Source: Pseudovirgaria hyperparasitica | Lineage: Eukaryota; Ascomycota; Dothideomycetes; Acrospermales; Acrospermaceae | NCBI RefSeq assembly: GCF_010093815.1 | Contig: NW_022985566.1 | Span: forward strand, 262,884-326,883 | Direction: 5' to 3' | Length of the DNA: 64,000 nt | In this document: piece after piece, positions 21,338 to 32,381 of the stretch | Numbering within the stretch: the first letter of the stretch is position 1 | How the letters are laid out: each line of letters begins with the position of its first letter | Program-made: the position numbers and the translations under genes | Notes under the pieces: model-generated | What the model saw: only the letters and a program-made list of their open reading frames with translations | Told to the model about the DNA's origin: nothing | Database searches by the model: none

Positions 21338-22700
21338 ATGAACTCGATACATTTCGAGTTTATCAGGCCAGCCGGGCGAACCTTCTTCTCGCCTGGTGAC
21401 ATTGTAGCGGGGAATTGTCGAGTGGAACTTAACCATAGTAAGCTCGCACAGCTGTGCAATAATTGGCACAGGAAGAAAGCTCAATGTGTATGCAGATATT
21501 GCACAACAAACCGCAAGAATCGACGTAGTTCTCAGTGGCCGTTCAGAGATACGACTCTTCCAGAGACAGCTGAACTCTGCAAGCGTACGGCTCTCATACC
21601 CCGGTAACAGCGTTACTCGGCTCCTCGAGGAGCATAAAACGATCTGCACATGGAGTCCAGGCCAGTATGCCACGACTGGACACTACGTGCTTCCGTTCCA
21701 ATTCATGTTCCCGAGCCGTCATAAATTTGCGCCAACGAGCAACTGCCTTCCTCCGTCAACAACACATTGCGGTCAAACAAGCCAGTGGTCGGGTGTTACA
21801 AGAGTAGTATATGAGGTCGAGGCACAGGTATTTTCATGGCAAGGCTACTGCTTGCGTAGGGAGGCTTCTGAGATTACGGTTTCGCCGTTCAGCTGGTATC
21901 CCTTACCTGAGGCAGGGTTGTATAATGTGACTAGACACGCAGAGATTGAGAGCCACCACCTGGACAAGCCCTATATGGAAAGCGATTCGTTGAAGAAGGC
22001 TATGAAACGGTTGACTTTCACCAAGACGCCCATCGTTCATATGGATATAACGATCCAAATGCCCTCCCACGCGACTCTGGGCAGTTCGCTTCCGCTTCTG
22101 ATAGGAGTTGAGTATGACTTCCAAAGATCGACGACTTCAGAGCTGCCGCCAGTGTGGCTCACTGACCTTGCTATTCGGATACGCGAGAACATGGAAATCA
22201 GCCAAGACTTGACCAATCGGCAAGACCCGAACTCTGTTGTCACACGGGAAACAGACCCGTATGTTAAATTCCACACGAACCTTAAAGATTTTCCGGTCCG
22301 CATTACCGAGCAAGTTGACTTGAGAAGGGTCTTACCGCCAGATACCTTGATTCTCAAGTCGAGCTCGTTCACCAGTACCATGCTCCGCAGATTTTATGAT
22401 GATATATCAGTGACTGCCACCATAATGTGTGCGCAGAAGTCCCTTCAGCTCGAATTTACCGGTAAAGGGGAACTTTACATTCATCCCTCTAGTCAGCCAT
22501 CGATGGTTCAAGAGCTTGCTGTACCTGCTACTGACATTCTGCTTGTGTCGGAGCTTATGGGGTCTGGTATTCTGACCCCTAGGATTGAACTTCCTGGTGG
22601 CGGCAGGGTCAACGCCAAGGAAGCTCCACCAGCTGAATTGCCTTTTAACTTACCTCCTGGTGGTCTCGTGCCATCGAGGTCGCTCGCAGAATTGCCCTAA
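21338..22700 (+). CDS. Arrestin-domain protein
   Basis: Two exons (21338-21437, 21496-22700) join in phase 1 to about 434 residues. The N-terminus (FIRPAGRTFFSPGDIVAG) is the first beta strands of an arrestin N domain. After the splice come LSGRSEIRL, a central YVLPFQFMFPS strand pair typical of alpha-arrestins, and a C-terminal arrestin domain from about residue 225. Fungal alpha-arrestins recruit Rsp5-type ubiquitin ligases to plasma-membrane transporters through PY motifs. I see no clear PPxY here, although there is a Pro-rich C-terminal tail, so it may act through another partner or be a distant family member. ATG 21338 is the first ATG and matches the family start well. Confidence 0.8.
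21438..21495 (+). other. Intron of the arrestin-like gene
   Basis: A 58-nt intron, CATA|GTAAGC to TGCAG|AT, phase 1. It connects VELN to HNIAQQTARIDVVLSG, the expected next arrestin strand. Confidence 0.82.
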
Positions 22701-23728
22701 GCGCTAAGTTTGAGAAGCCTTAGCAGGGCTCATACCATTCTTTGAAGCTTATTGGGTTGTGGATCATCAGATGGAGACAGTGTATCCAGCTTACCAGAAG
22801 CTAACATGCTTAGAGTCAACGATATAGGAATGCCGTGTTCGGCTAATTACCCGAATCCTGTACAACAGCTCACACTATCCTCGAAACTTGCTCTGCAGAC
22901 CGCATTCTTCGATGATTAGAATAATGCGTCTTGGGCGGCATCAGCTTGCGAACATAAAGAGGAAGCCTGCAATCTTGTGTCTGTGCGACCATGGCACAAA
23001 AGCGACGTCTGCATACCGCAGACAAATGCGGCGCAGGTCAATGAGCTTCTCCAAAGGACCGAGAAATGTACAAAGCATGGAAGGACGACTTGTATCGAAT
23101 ATATAACTCCTCGCTCAACCCTAAAACAACCTATGGGGTAATTATGTTAGGGGCATCGAGCCACGAACAGTAAGGATGGATGCCTACGAACCGCCTGGAT
23201 TAAAAGGCCATCTAATGCAATATTTCCATGGAATCGAATGCTGTTGTTGCTGTGAAGACTCTGCGTGCAAGCATCCGAGTGTGTTTCATGGTTTTGCTGG
23301 TGCCCTCGATCTCAAGAGTTCGAGACGAGCTCCGCGACAGTGGGACCAACCTCCCGCGAATCGGGTGGGTCACCGAGAAACGCTGCCGCTCCTCGGACGA
23401 GGGAATTGAACGCAACAGGAATTTCTCTCTTCTATCACCTCTGCATACTTTTTTTGACTTCAGACCATCCATTCGAGCATCTTCTCGTGTGTTCAACTGC
23501 CTCTCACGTGTCGGGCTGGTGTCCTCCCTGTCACTTGGCTTTACTACTTGCAACGCGACAGATACGCATAAATTCTCGTCATTCTACATACCTAGCACAC
23601 GCACTGACGCATTTGCGGTCATATTCGTGTCAGAAAGCCTCAATCGTACCTCGAGTGCCACGAAAGAGTGTCATACGTTCTGACCATAACAGCAAAGCTT
23701 CTTACAAAAGCGCAGGCCTGTAGCCATC
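22701..23728. other. Intergenic between arrestin-like and asparaginase genes
   Basis: No convincing gene. Short overlapping frames in several registers (23176-23723) lack family similarity. Elements of the recurring TAATTA type occur near 22846 (CTAATTACCC) and 23137 (GGGGTAATTATG). Confidence 0.4.
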
Positions 23729-25861
23729 ATGGACGACCTCACACCAGATATATTCTGTCCCGAATCAAGGGTGCTTATCATAGCTACAGGGGGGACAATC
23801 ATGATGCGCAAGTCCAAGGACGGTCTGGTTCCCGTATGAGATAGAAGTCAAATTGTTTTCGACTACGAAATCAGGCTTACATAGTTTACACAGGCTCGAG
23901 GCTTCCTTCAATCTGGACTGGCCCCGCGACCATCGTTCAACGACGGATCATATCCAGAGCCCCTGGAAATTGTCACTGACGATAAGGGTACGCGTAAGGC
24001 CGTACAAAGTCTACGAACACCCATCAGCTCATACGAGCGTCGTATTCGCTATTCGATTCTGGAGTTTGAGCAATTGCTCGACAGCAGCTCCATTGACTCG
24101 GCAGGATGGGATCAGATCGCGGTAGCGATATACCGGAATTATCAACTCTTCGACGGCTTCGTCGTCCTACATGGCACAGATTCACTGGCCTACACGTGCT
24201 CTGCACTAAGTTTCATGCTTGAGAATCTGGGCAAGCCGGTTATTTTGACGGGCTCACAGGCACCGATCATGCAGCTTCAAAATGATGCCACGGATAACCT
24301 GCTGACTTCACTGATCATTGCTGGCCACTTCATGATACCGGAAGTTTGCCTCTTTTTCAACTATAAGCTGTTCCGTGGAAATCGCTCGACAAAAGTGTCA
24401 GCCGATGATTACGCAGCTTTCGCAAGCCCGAATATGCCTCCTCTCGCTACCATCACGTCCCTGCGGACGAACGTGTTGTGGAACCATGTATATCGGCCGA
24501 CCGGGATGCAGTCCTTTACCATCCAATGCAATCTCATGACAGCACATGTAGCCTGCTTGAGAATATTCCCCGGCATCAAACCAGAAATGGTCGATGCAGT
24601 GTTGAGAATAGAGGGCCTCAAGGGCCTCGTCCTCGAGACGTTCGGAGCAGGAAACACACCCGGCGGACCCGACTCCGCGTTTACGAAAGTGTTGGCCGAG
24701 GCGGTGAAACGAGGCATCGTCATCGTCAATGTCACACAGTGTCTCAGCGGCAGTGTGAGCCCCTTGTACGCGCCTGCAACGATCTTGGGCCGAGCCGGTG
24801 TCGTCTTCGGGCAAGATATGACCACCGAGGCAGCGCTGACAAAGCTGATCTACTTGCTGTCAAAGGAGAATACGACGCCCGAAGAGGTAGCAAAGGACAT
24901 GTTGGTCTCCCTACGGGGAGAGCTGACAGAGGTATCCCGCACTCATTTCCAGCATCCCAAGGGCGGCAGTCTCACGCCCGAGCTCACCAATCTATCAGCG
25001 CTCGGATATGCCATACAAAGAGGTGACATGGAGGCTACTAGGGAGGTGATCAGGAGCGAGCCAAGGTTTCTATTGAATGATGCGGACTATTCGGGGAATA
25101 CGCCCATGGTGAGTTCCTCCACTTCAATCAGTACCCCTCTTATTTGAGCATGCTGCAATTGCTGGGGAGCCGTTATGGTAAGTTGCACACTGAACCGATT
25201 GCCCGGGTCTGGATCACAGCGAACGGTCATCTGCGGGCTTGTTGACGCAAGAGTGGTTCGATAAACCCATGATACTTGCGGACTTGTAACAAGCCGGCAA
25301 TTGACCCCGCGATCAGCCCGTCGACCGGAGCTACAACGAGCATCATACACCGAAGTCGGCAACCCACGGAAGCACGTCCGCACGTACGGCCCGAGTATTC
25401 ATGCCTTGACAATATACCTGAGTCGCAAACACGGCACGCCGAGAGCGAAATGGCGCGAGTCAGCAATCCCACACGGCTAGGCGTGCCAGCAGCATGGAAG
25501 GATGGAAATAGATTCTTTTTTTTTCTAAACACACAAAGCACGCAAAAGCACCACGCACAGCGTAACATTAGCTAACGCGCACTCTTTTTTTTTGCCAATA
25601 CAGCATCTAGCCGCAACCAGCGCGAACGTCGAGATCCTGCGCGAGTTCCTGAAGGCCGGGGCATCGGTGCACCTGCGCAATCGCGAGGGCCATACGCCGC
25701 TGTATCTGGCCGCGCATGCAGGCCAGGCAGAGCACGTCCGCGTGCTAAAGGAAGCCGGGGCCCATCTGCACTTTGACGAGATGCCGGCGGCGCGGCTGCA
25801 TGCAGAGAACGGGATTGGCAGCTCGTGGGCCGATGCAGGCGTCGTTGTCGGCGAGGAGTGA
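23729..25861 (+). CDS. L-asparaginase (type I) with ankyrin repeats
   Basis: Three exons (23729-23833, 23894-25108, 25604-25861) give about 525 residues. The catalytic set is visible: ATGGTI at residues 19-24, HGTDS at 128-132 (second Thr-Asp pair), GSQAP, and a Lys at about 202 before the SADDYAAFASPN stretch, equivalent to the catalytic Lys of E. coli AnsA. The C-terminal 150 residues form ankyrin repeats (ALGYAIQRGDMEATREVI; NTPMHLAATSANVEIL; GHTPLYLAAHAGQAEHV). This is the architecture of the 60-kDa lysophospholipase/asparaginase (ASPG) group: cytosolic hydrolysis of asparagine to aspartate and ammonia. No signal peptide is seen, so it is not the secreted type II enzyme. The start ATG opens directly before the catalytic strand. 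The last intron is unusually long at 495 nt. Confidence 0.9.
23834..23893 (+). other. Asparaginase intron 1
   Basis: A 60-nt intron, CCC|GTATGA to ACACAG|GCT, phase 0, directly after the conserved GTIMMRKSKDGLVP segment. Confidence 0.85.
25109..25603 (+). other. Asparaginase intron 2 (unusually long)
   Basis: A 495-nt intron, ATG|GTGAGT to AATACAG|CAT, phase 0. A GCTAAC branch site and an 11-pyrimidine tract precede the acceptor. Skipping it yields a perfect ankyrin repeat (NTPM|HLAAT), so no exon appears to be missing. Confidence 0.8.
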
Positions 25862-26322
25862 GATCTTTTGTTGTGCAGGGTTGTGGCTGTGAGAGAGCAG
25901 GGCTTTTTTCGCTGTTCTATGGTTTTGTTTCAACGGGAAAATAAATTACTGTAGGGTAATTACAGAAGGATCGAGTCCCCGTTGATGGATGGGTCCCGTC
26001 CGAGACCGGGACAGTGCACGACAGGTAATTATGGGAATTTGCAGAGAAATTTCCTCACGCCCCCTCTTGCGGTACCGAGCGGACGCGAGGGCGACGTTGA
26101 AAGAGTTGGGCGGAGCTAGACAGACAGCTGCAGGTGAGGTAATTCGGGCACCACATAAATAGAGCGGTTAATTTCCTGCAAAGAATCGGCAATGTTGTAT
26201 ATACTGAAGATGCCGCAGATATAGGACGTTGTGTATATTGTGTCGTATGAGTTAGATTCGCATGGCTTTTATTGGCGTAGGGATATAGTATCGATTGTCG
26301 ATGTTACGATGGAAGATGGAAT

Positions 26323-26921
26323 TCAAGGGTTGATCATCTGGAGCACCGTTAGCCTATAGTTCGACAAGTATGCTGCAATCGAGGACGCGTTGTCGCCTAG
26401 GTCTTCCAAATCGCCTTCAATTAGTCGAGTAGCAGTGACGGCAAAATGGTCGGAACAGTTACTGATGACGTTGCTGGTGAGGTTGTGTATTCGGACCAGC
26501 CAGCCGTAGTTCTCTCCCATGTGTCGGAGCACAATCAATCTCCTCGAGGAAGAGAAGAAGATCGACGTGAAGAGGGTGTGCTCGTGTCTGAATATGAGTG
26601 GAAGTACCTGGTGCGCAAGCACAGCACACTGAGAAGACTGAAGTTGTCCGGTTGGGATACCACAGGAGTCCATAATCATATCTGCGTCAGGCCCGAAATC
26701 TTCCTTATCACAAAGCCAGCTGAGGGAATCAGCTCTACTCTTGTTCTGATCCCGGTGTATTCTGCGTCCTGCTCCTCCAGGAATTCTAGTACAGTCCAGT
26801 CGAAGACGCTGTCAAAGTGGAAGTGTTTAGCAGTTAGAACAATGCTGCGAAAACAGGCGTTGTAGATGTCCATAGTCGAGTTTCTTGTCCGAATGAATAA
26901 GCTTGAAGGGGTACGTGACAA
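26323..26921 (-). pseudogene. Possible decayed ORF, unknown family
   Basis: Two overlapping minus-strand frames (26921-26676 and 26679-26323) together look like one protein broken by a frame change near 26675-26695. The first reads IVLTAKHFHFDSVFDWTVLE; the second continues with a Leu/Ile-rich region ending YRLTVLQMINP. A third frame just upstream (about 26960) reads TSLPAEFVTYPF, which resembles the start of fungal F-box-like hypothetical proteins. No intron of workable length reconciles the frames. I cannot name the family; a sequencing error or coincidental frames are also possible. Confidence 0.25.
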
Positions 26922-27034
26922 ATTCAGCAGGAAGACTTGTAAAGAGATTGTGCTTCTTTCGTCTCTAAGATCATCTGCTCTTGGTTCAGTCCGATTTATA
27001 TCTTAGGCCTTGCCATGGAAGCGGACCGTTGAGC

Positions 27035-27098
27035 GGGTAATTATATATGGAAAGATATATCTGAGAGGGTAATTATATATGGAAAGATATATCTGAGA
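27035..27098. repeat. 32-bp direct tandem duplication
   Basis: Two exact adjacent copies (27035-27066, 27067-27098), each beginning GGGTAATTATATATGG and ending ATATATCTGAGA. Each copy carries one GGTAATTA element. Confidence 0.9.
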
Positions 27099-28153
27099 GG
27101 GAGGTCTTCAATGCAGTTTTGCTGCAGCTATCTCTTCCTAGATGTGTGTTGATGCTGGTACGTATGGCAGCATGCCGACTACTGTGATACCTTGCCTGCG
27201 AGCAGTAGCAACATAGTCTCTAGATTATATACTCCGGGTTAAGAGTAATTTCTTGACCGGGTTTAGGGTGATTGCTAGTTGCATGACAAACTCAGGCCCT
27301 ATCCGTGGTAGCTTACGTGTAGCAGGGCAAGCATAGTACAGCACGGCTGCGGCACAGTACAGCACGGCACCGCACAGCAGGCATGACCAGCTGAGCAGAC
27401 CCTGCAGCAAAATCAGCAAAATTAATAATGCTTTAGGTCGCTGTGCATGATTCCATGCATCCAATTTGTCCCTTTGCGGGCGAACGGTGACGTCGACGTA
27501 CACTGTAGTAGTATATTGTTCTTCTGTGTCTGTTGTTCATTTAATTAATTATACAATACAGTATATAATATGATGTGATGATATTGGAACGAAGTTGTTT
27601 CTGCTCCGTACACGCCGCCGCCGCCTCCTACTTGCAGCATCAAATGGGCACAGTTCTTCGATCGAGTCTGGCGTCACGTCACATCAAGTCACGTCACGTC
27701 ACTGATCCTGCTCATCCATATAATTGATTGAATTAGCCCTGTTCCCTTGCAATGGATGACTTCTGCACCGCGGAGATGCTGGTTGCGAGCCAGGTTGCAG
27801 TTGCAGTTGCAGTGCCGCCACGCCATCTTGTGTGCCATCCATCCATCCATCCATTCAGTCAGTCCTGTTGTCCAATCTACACGCGACGCTGTGAATAATA
27901 GCGAATACTCTGCCTCTACACTCATACGTCTCATCCCCATAGTCGGGCCACTATTACCTAATAGGCGCGAGGACCGTGTTGGTTTAGTCCTGGGTCTTGG
28001 GCCCTTTTGCACCCAGTCAACCTCACCCGGTCCATTGTTGAGTCGCACGCAAACGCTTTAAGAACTTGTCGACACATCATCGTCGTGTTCGTGCCACGCC
28101 TACTCGCCCTCCAGGGTGATCTTCGATAATATGATGATAATGCCAATGCCACG

Positions 28154-28222
28154 CGCAAGATGCAGATACCAGATACCAGATACCAGATACCAGATTGCCA
28201 GATGCCAGATGGCCAGATGCCA
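28154..28222. repeat. AGATACC/AGATGCC minisatellite
   Basis: A run of 7-9 bp units, first AGATACC and then AGATGCC/AGATGGCC variants, about 1.3 kb upstream of the nmrA start. CGATAA and TGATAA words, which fit the HGATAR pattern of GATA factors, lie at about 28116-28140. Confidence 0.75.
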
Positions 28223-29496
28223 GAACACACACACCTAGCCGGCTTGCCCTCTTCCTCTCCTTGACTTCCAATTACCCGTCTCCCATTCTTCTCATCTGTC
28301 CGTTGTCGCTCTCTGGCTTGGACTAGTTGATTAGCCATTAAGCTTCTTCTCACTATCCACCGCCTGATACACTGGAGAGACCACAACCTCCTTCTGCTCC
28401 TCCTCCTCTTCTTCCTCATTTCCCCGGATAAGCTCCCGCCAGGCCCAGCTACCATCCATCCATCCATCCATCATCCCATTGCTTGCCCCTACACCTGCTG
28501 CAGAACCTTGATACACGAACCACCACGGACAAACTTCCAACCATATAATACCTACCACCACACTTTGTTCACGCCATCGCACAAGCGCCTGAGCTGTGTC
28601 GCAGCGCCGCATCCTCCAACCTTGACCGTTCCCTTCCTTTTCCTTACCTCTCACCGCACCAACAAGACTCACATTTGCCATCTATCGTTCCAGAGCTCCA
28701 CCCGACAGACGGCCTCTTATACCCGTTACACCTGCGCCTTCCAATCCCCATCGCGCCTCTTATCCGTGTACCAGTCAGTTGGGTCAAAGCTGCGTCTTGC
28801 CCCCCTACGAGCCACTCGCTCAACCACCACACTCCCGCCAGTCAGCTGCCATTGATAGGCTTGCATACCCATCTCTGCTCAAACTCGTCAACGTTTTCCT
28901 AGTGACCTTCCTGAACCTTTTACCAGGCCTTGTCTTCCATCCGTTCAAGGCAAAAGGATTCACCTGTTGTTCCAGGGTAAAGCCAATACACGAACGACTA
29001 AAGGGACTGGGTTTCGGCTATTTTGTTCCGTCTGCTCACGACTTGGTTCAGCATCACAAGTGAACAGCTCTATCCAGGACACACAGCCATCGACCGCCAA
29101 CATTCCTTAACGTTCTCTACTTCACTGCAGTCTTGCTGTTGTGTCCTCGAACTGTTCCAGCCTTTTCTTTGCGCTTCACTTCCAGCTTCCCCACATTCCG
29201 CAGAGCTCCCCCAGGACTGCGTTTCCTCTCGCTTGCTCACTTTGCCCAACCGCAGCTCTCATTCCACAATCTAAATCCGGATAGCGCCGTCACCTCCTGG
29301 CCACATAGTTCCTAAATCCTCAAAGAACCATTTTGGCTCCCGCCTCCCGTCAATACTATCCGACTGTTGTCTTCCCAAAAAGTGGAAAAAAAGAAGTGAA
29401 AATTTGCTCTCATCACCACCACTCTCGTGCAGTAGCTCTTTTCTTTGCTTTCCCATCTTTTATCAGAGTCTCGTTCGGTCCTGCATTCAAGCCCGA

Positions 29497-30625
29497 ATGG
29501 GTTCCCTTCCAGTCGATTCGGGGGCTTTCTCTCCCATGGCCGCGAAAAATGTCGTTACTATCAACAGCTTGGGTCGGCAGTCGGCTAGCTTCATCCGTGT
29601 CGCCTCTGCCGTAGGCTGGACTGTCCGCGGTCATATACATACCGACGACGGCATCGTGGCGAGGGAACTCAAGGCCCTGCCAGGCGTGACTCTTATCAAA
29701 GGCGCTCTCGAGGACAAGAACTATGTCGCCGACCTGTTCAAGGATGCCCATGTTGCCTTTATAAATACCACCCACTGGGGAGACGAGGTTGCTCTCGGTC
29801 GTGCGCTTGCAGATGCCGCAAAAAGGGCTGGTGTACAGCACTATATCTACAGTAGTATGCCTGATCATTCAATCTACAACCAGGGCTGGAAAGAACTTCC
29901 GTTGTGGGCGCACAAGTTCACCATCGAGAACTATATCCGGCAGATTGGTCTACCGGCAACCTTCGTATACTGCGGAATCTACCACAACAACTTCACCAGT
30001 CTCAATTTTCCTCTTTTCCGTATGGAACTGCAGCCGGACGAGGAGAGTTTCGTATGGCAAGCACCATTCCATCCAGATCACCTCCTCCCATGGCTTGACT
30101 CGGAACATGATATTGGGCCTGCAATTCTCCAGATTTTCAAACAGGGTCCAAGGAAGTTCAACGGTGCACGGTAAGTATTCATCGGAAACTTGTGGCATGC
30201 ATCGAATGCGCAAGGCCATTATGACTGGCTCAATACTAATTCTATTCAGTATACCTCTTGCTTACCAGCATCTCACTCCAAAACAGGTTTGTCGAGCGTT
30301 TGCTCGAGGCGTAGGCCGCCCTGTGAGATACGTGCGAGGGCCTATCAGCATAGAAGTCTCTATACCCATCGGTTATCGTGAGCATCTACAGGCCTTGGAA
30401 GAGACACTTGGTAAGAAGGGAGCACCATACTTCGGACCAGAGCTCGAGCCGGACTGTACGAAGCTTGCGTTGCAACTGTGGGAAGGCTATCGAGACCTGG
30501 AAGAGTACGCCAGGGAAGTTTTTCCGACAGAAGAAGCTGCAAATGGCTTGACATGGATGGACGAACCTAAAACACCCGCGAGTGAAGTTGTTCCAGACAT
30601 CTTCCAGTTTCAGAGCAGCTGTTAG
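29497..30625 (+). CDS. nmrA: Nitrogen metabolite repression regulator NmrA
   Basis: Two exons (29497-30170, 30250-30625) give about 349 residues. The sequence tracks Aspergillus NmrA closely from memory: Rossmann start VVTINSLGRQSASFIRVAS, then INTTHWGDE, HYIYSSMPDHSIY, IGLPATFVYCGIYHNNFTS, LPWLDSEHDIGPAILQIF and the C-terminal YAREVFPTEEAANGL. NmrA is an NAD(P)-binding, catalytically inactive SDR-fold protein that binds the GATA activator AreA/NIT2 and blocks it when good nitrogen sources are present. I start at ATG 29497 (MGSLPVDSG); upstream in-frame codons to 29404 lack an ATG, and an internal ATG at 29536 is an alternative. The long C/T-rich leader with several short ORFs suggests translational control. 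The asparaginase about 3.6 kb upstream also belongs to nitrogen metabolism, but no physical linkage of control is shown. Confidence 0.93.
30171..30249 (+). other. nmrA intron
   Basis: A 79-nt intron, GCACG|GTAAGT to ATTCAG|T, phase 2, with an ACTAAT branch-like site. It restores NGARIPLAYQ. Confidence 0.9.
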
Positions 30626-31287
30626 CTCAAACCTAGACTTTTGGGGAGGTCATCAGCAGGGGTGGCGTCGTCTGGGAGTCAATGAAGAAGTGTATTAAGC
30701 ATGGGACTTCAAACATGCCCAACTGGCGTTTCGAGCAAAAGAGGATGGGTTTGCGGGTACAGCGGATACCCGGGCACTCAACTCAGCGTCCTGGCATTTC
30801 GAAGGTGTGGTCAGGGTCCAGCGAGAACTTGAGTGAGCGTATACTTTGGATAAAATATATCGCAAATACTGTTCGATATTGTTGGCGTTCAAAAATGGTC
30901 TGTGGCACAAGAAGACACAACAGAGGAATAACTTTTGAATGTCTAGAGCGAAGTGGACAAGCGACCTTTTATCATGCGCCGCCCATACATAGCTCAGCTA
31001 AACAGGGCGATGCGGATCCTAGTCACACCACTTGCCTAAAGTGCAGAATTCTACTTGTCCGCGGAGATGAATATGTTTGACTATTACCTTCATATCGTGC
31101 ATCATAAGCTATGCCCAATGGGCGAAAGCCGGTGGCAGTCTAAACAGATTTGTGGCGTGAGAGCAGAGGAACTGTGGCTAGTGCACCCGATCCAGGAACC
31201 GGCTGATTCATCCACTTCCTTGGCGTCGAACTTTCGTTTCGAGGTCGCGCGTGGTGAACATCGTGGTTAAGCTTGAATTGAGCAGCC
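30626..31287. other. Intergenic between nmrA and the bL19m gene
   Basis: Only short frames without family resemblance; one plus-strand frame (30682-31080) has an ATG but no recognisable motif. No RNA gene seen. Confidence 0.4.
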
Positions 31288-32154
31288 ATGGACCTCTTTC
31301 GCACATCGACGCGGCCCTTGGCTGGTCTCAAGGCCTCACTACGGCACTGTACAGCTCAGAAGAGATACAGGCATGAACGGATACGAAAGAATCCCGCCCT
31401 GATCGATGGATGGGATCTCATGATCGGGAAGAACATGCCTCCGAAGCAGGGCTTCTGGCAGAAAGAGGGTACGTTTTCCATGGCCATAACTATGTACTAG
31501 GCTGCTCTTCGCATATATACCCATTACTGACACGTCCTCCTCTCATCACAGCACCAGCTGCCCCAGAACCAAAGCATAAAAAGATCAAAATCCACAATCC
31601 CCCCGTTTCCGAAGCTCTGCGCTGCCCAACGCCTACCATTACCTGGAACCAGCAGCAAGTCGCCGCTCTTGATCCCCTCGGTCAGCGTGAACGCCTCTTC
31701 AGTCGCTCCTACCCCGAGCACGCCAATGTCGGCGATGTCCTGCTCGTCAAGCTACGAAACGGCGATCCGTTCGTCGGCGTCTGCATAAGCATCAAGCGCG
31801 GTATAGACGCGGCGGAGGGTAGGATAGGTGCTGATACATCAATACTGCTGCGGAACCATCTGACGGCGATTGGTGTTGAGATGAGCTTCAAGATCTTCAG
31901 TCCAAACGTGTCGGGTATTGAGGTTGTGGAGAGGGCGAGGAAGCGGGCAAGGAGAGCGAGATTGTACTACATGAGGTATGTGGTCTGTTATCAGGCACGT
32001 GGAGTTTGGCTAATATTTTTTTTTTTTACTTTTTTGCAGGAATAAGAAGCATGATCGTGGTTCTTTGGCGGGTGTGTTGGAGAGATATCAGAATGAGAGG
32101 GCGGGAATTACGGGTACGGGGGCGCGGAAGGTGAAGAGTAAGAAGAGGAGGTAG
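31288..32154 (+). CDS. Mitochondrial large-subunit ribosomal protein bL19m
   Basis: Three exons (31288-31468, 31552-31975, 32040-32154) give about 239 residues. A basic N-terminal presequence (MDLFRTSTRPLAGLKASLRH) is followed by the bacterial-type L19 core at about 130-215: VGDVLLVKLRNGDPFVGVCI, SILLRNHLTAIGVEMSFKIFSP, IEVVERARKRARRARLYYMR. A Lys/Arg-rich tail ends KSKKRR. The protein sits on the mitoribosomal large subunit near the subunit interface; the yeast counterpart is Img1. All three exons are needed to complete the domain. Confidence is high for both family and exon structure. Confidence 0.9.
31469..31551 (+). other. bL19m intron 1
   Basis: An 83-nt intron, GAGG|GTACGT to TCACAG|CA, phase 1. 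Confidence 0.82.
31976..32039 (+). other. bL19m intron 2
   Basis: A 64-nt intron, ATGAG|GTATGT to TTGCAG|G, phase 2, with a long T tract before the acceptor. Confidence 0.88.
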
Positions 32155-32381
32155 AGTAGCTGGTAGGGAGACTGCCATACTAGACCATGGAGCGCCTGTG
32201 CGGACGGACCACGGACTGAGCATCTTGTACTAATACGACGCAAATTCTGTATATGGATGTATCTTTTGCCTGTACCATATGAGAATTCTCGGTCTTTCAA
32301 CATCTGTCCTTGGGTCGTGATGGTAAAAAGGACTGCGTTGATTACTCACGGTATTACTGATGAGAGTACAGTTCTCCTTTG

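Larger units (their letters stand above)
25862..29496. other. Long intergenic and leader region upstream of nmrA
   Basis: A 3.6-kb stretch holding the asparaginase 3' flank, a decayed-looking minus-strand ORF (26323-26921), a 32-bp tandem duplication (27035-27098), CATC runs (27836-27855, 28451-28470), an AGATACC run (28154-28222), and a C/T-rich region from about 28.5 to 29.5 kb that looks like a long nmrA 5' leader with several short upstream ORFs. No intact gene was recognised. Confidence 0.5.

Noticed and set aside
25960-26010. Possible tRNA T-arm (GGATCGAGTCC)
   Set aside because: No matching acceptor, D-arm or anticodon arm could be folded around it.
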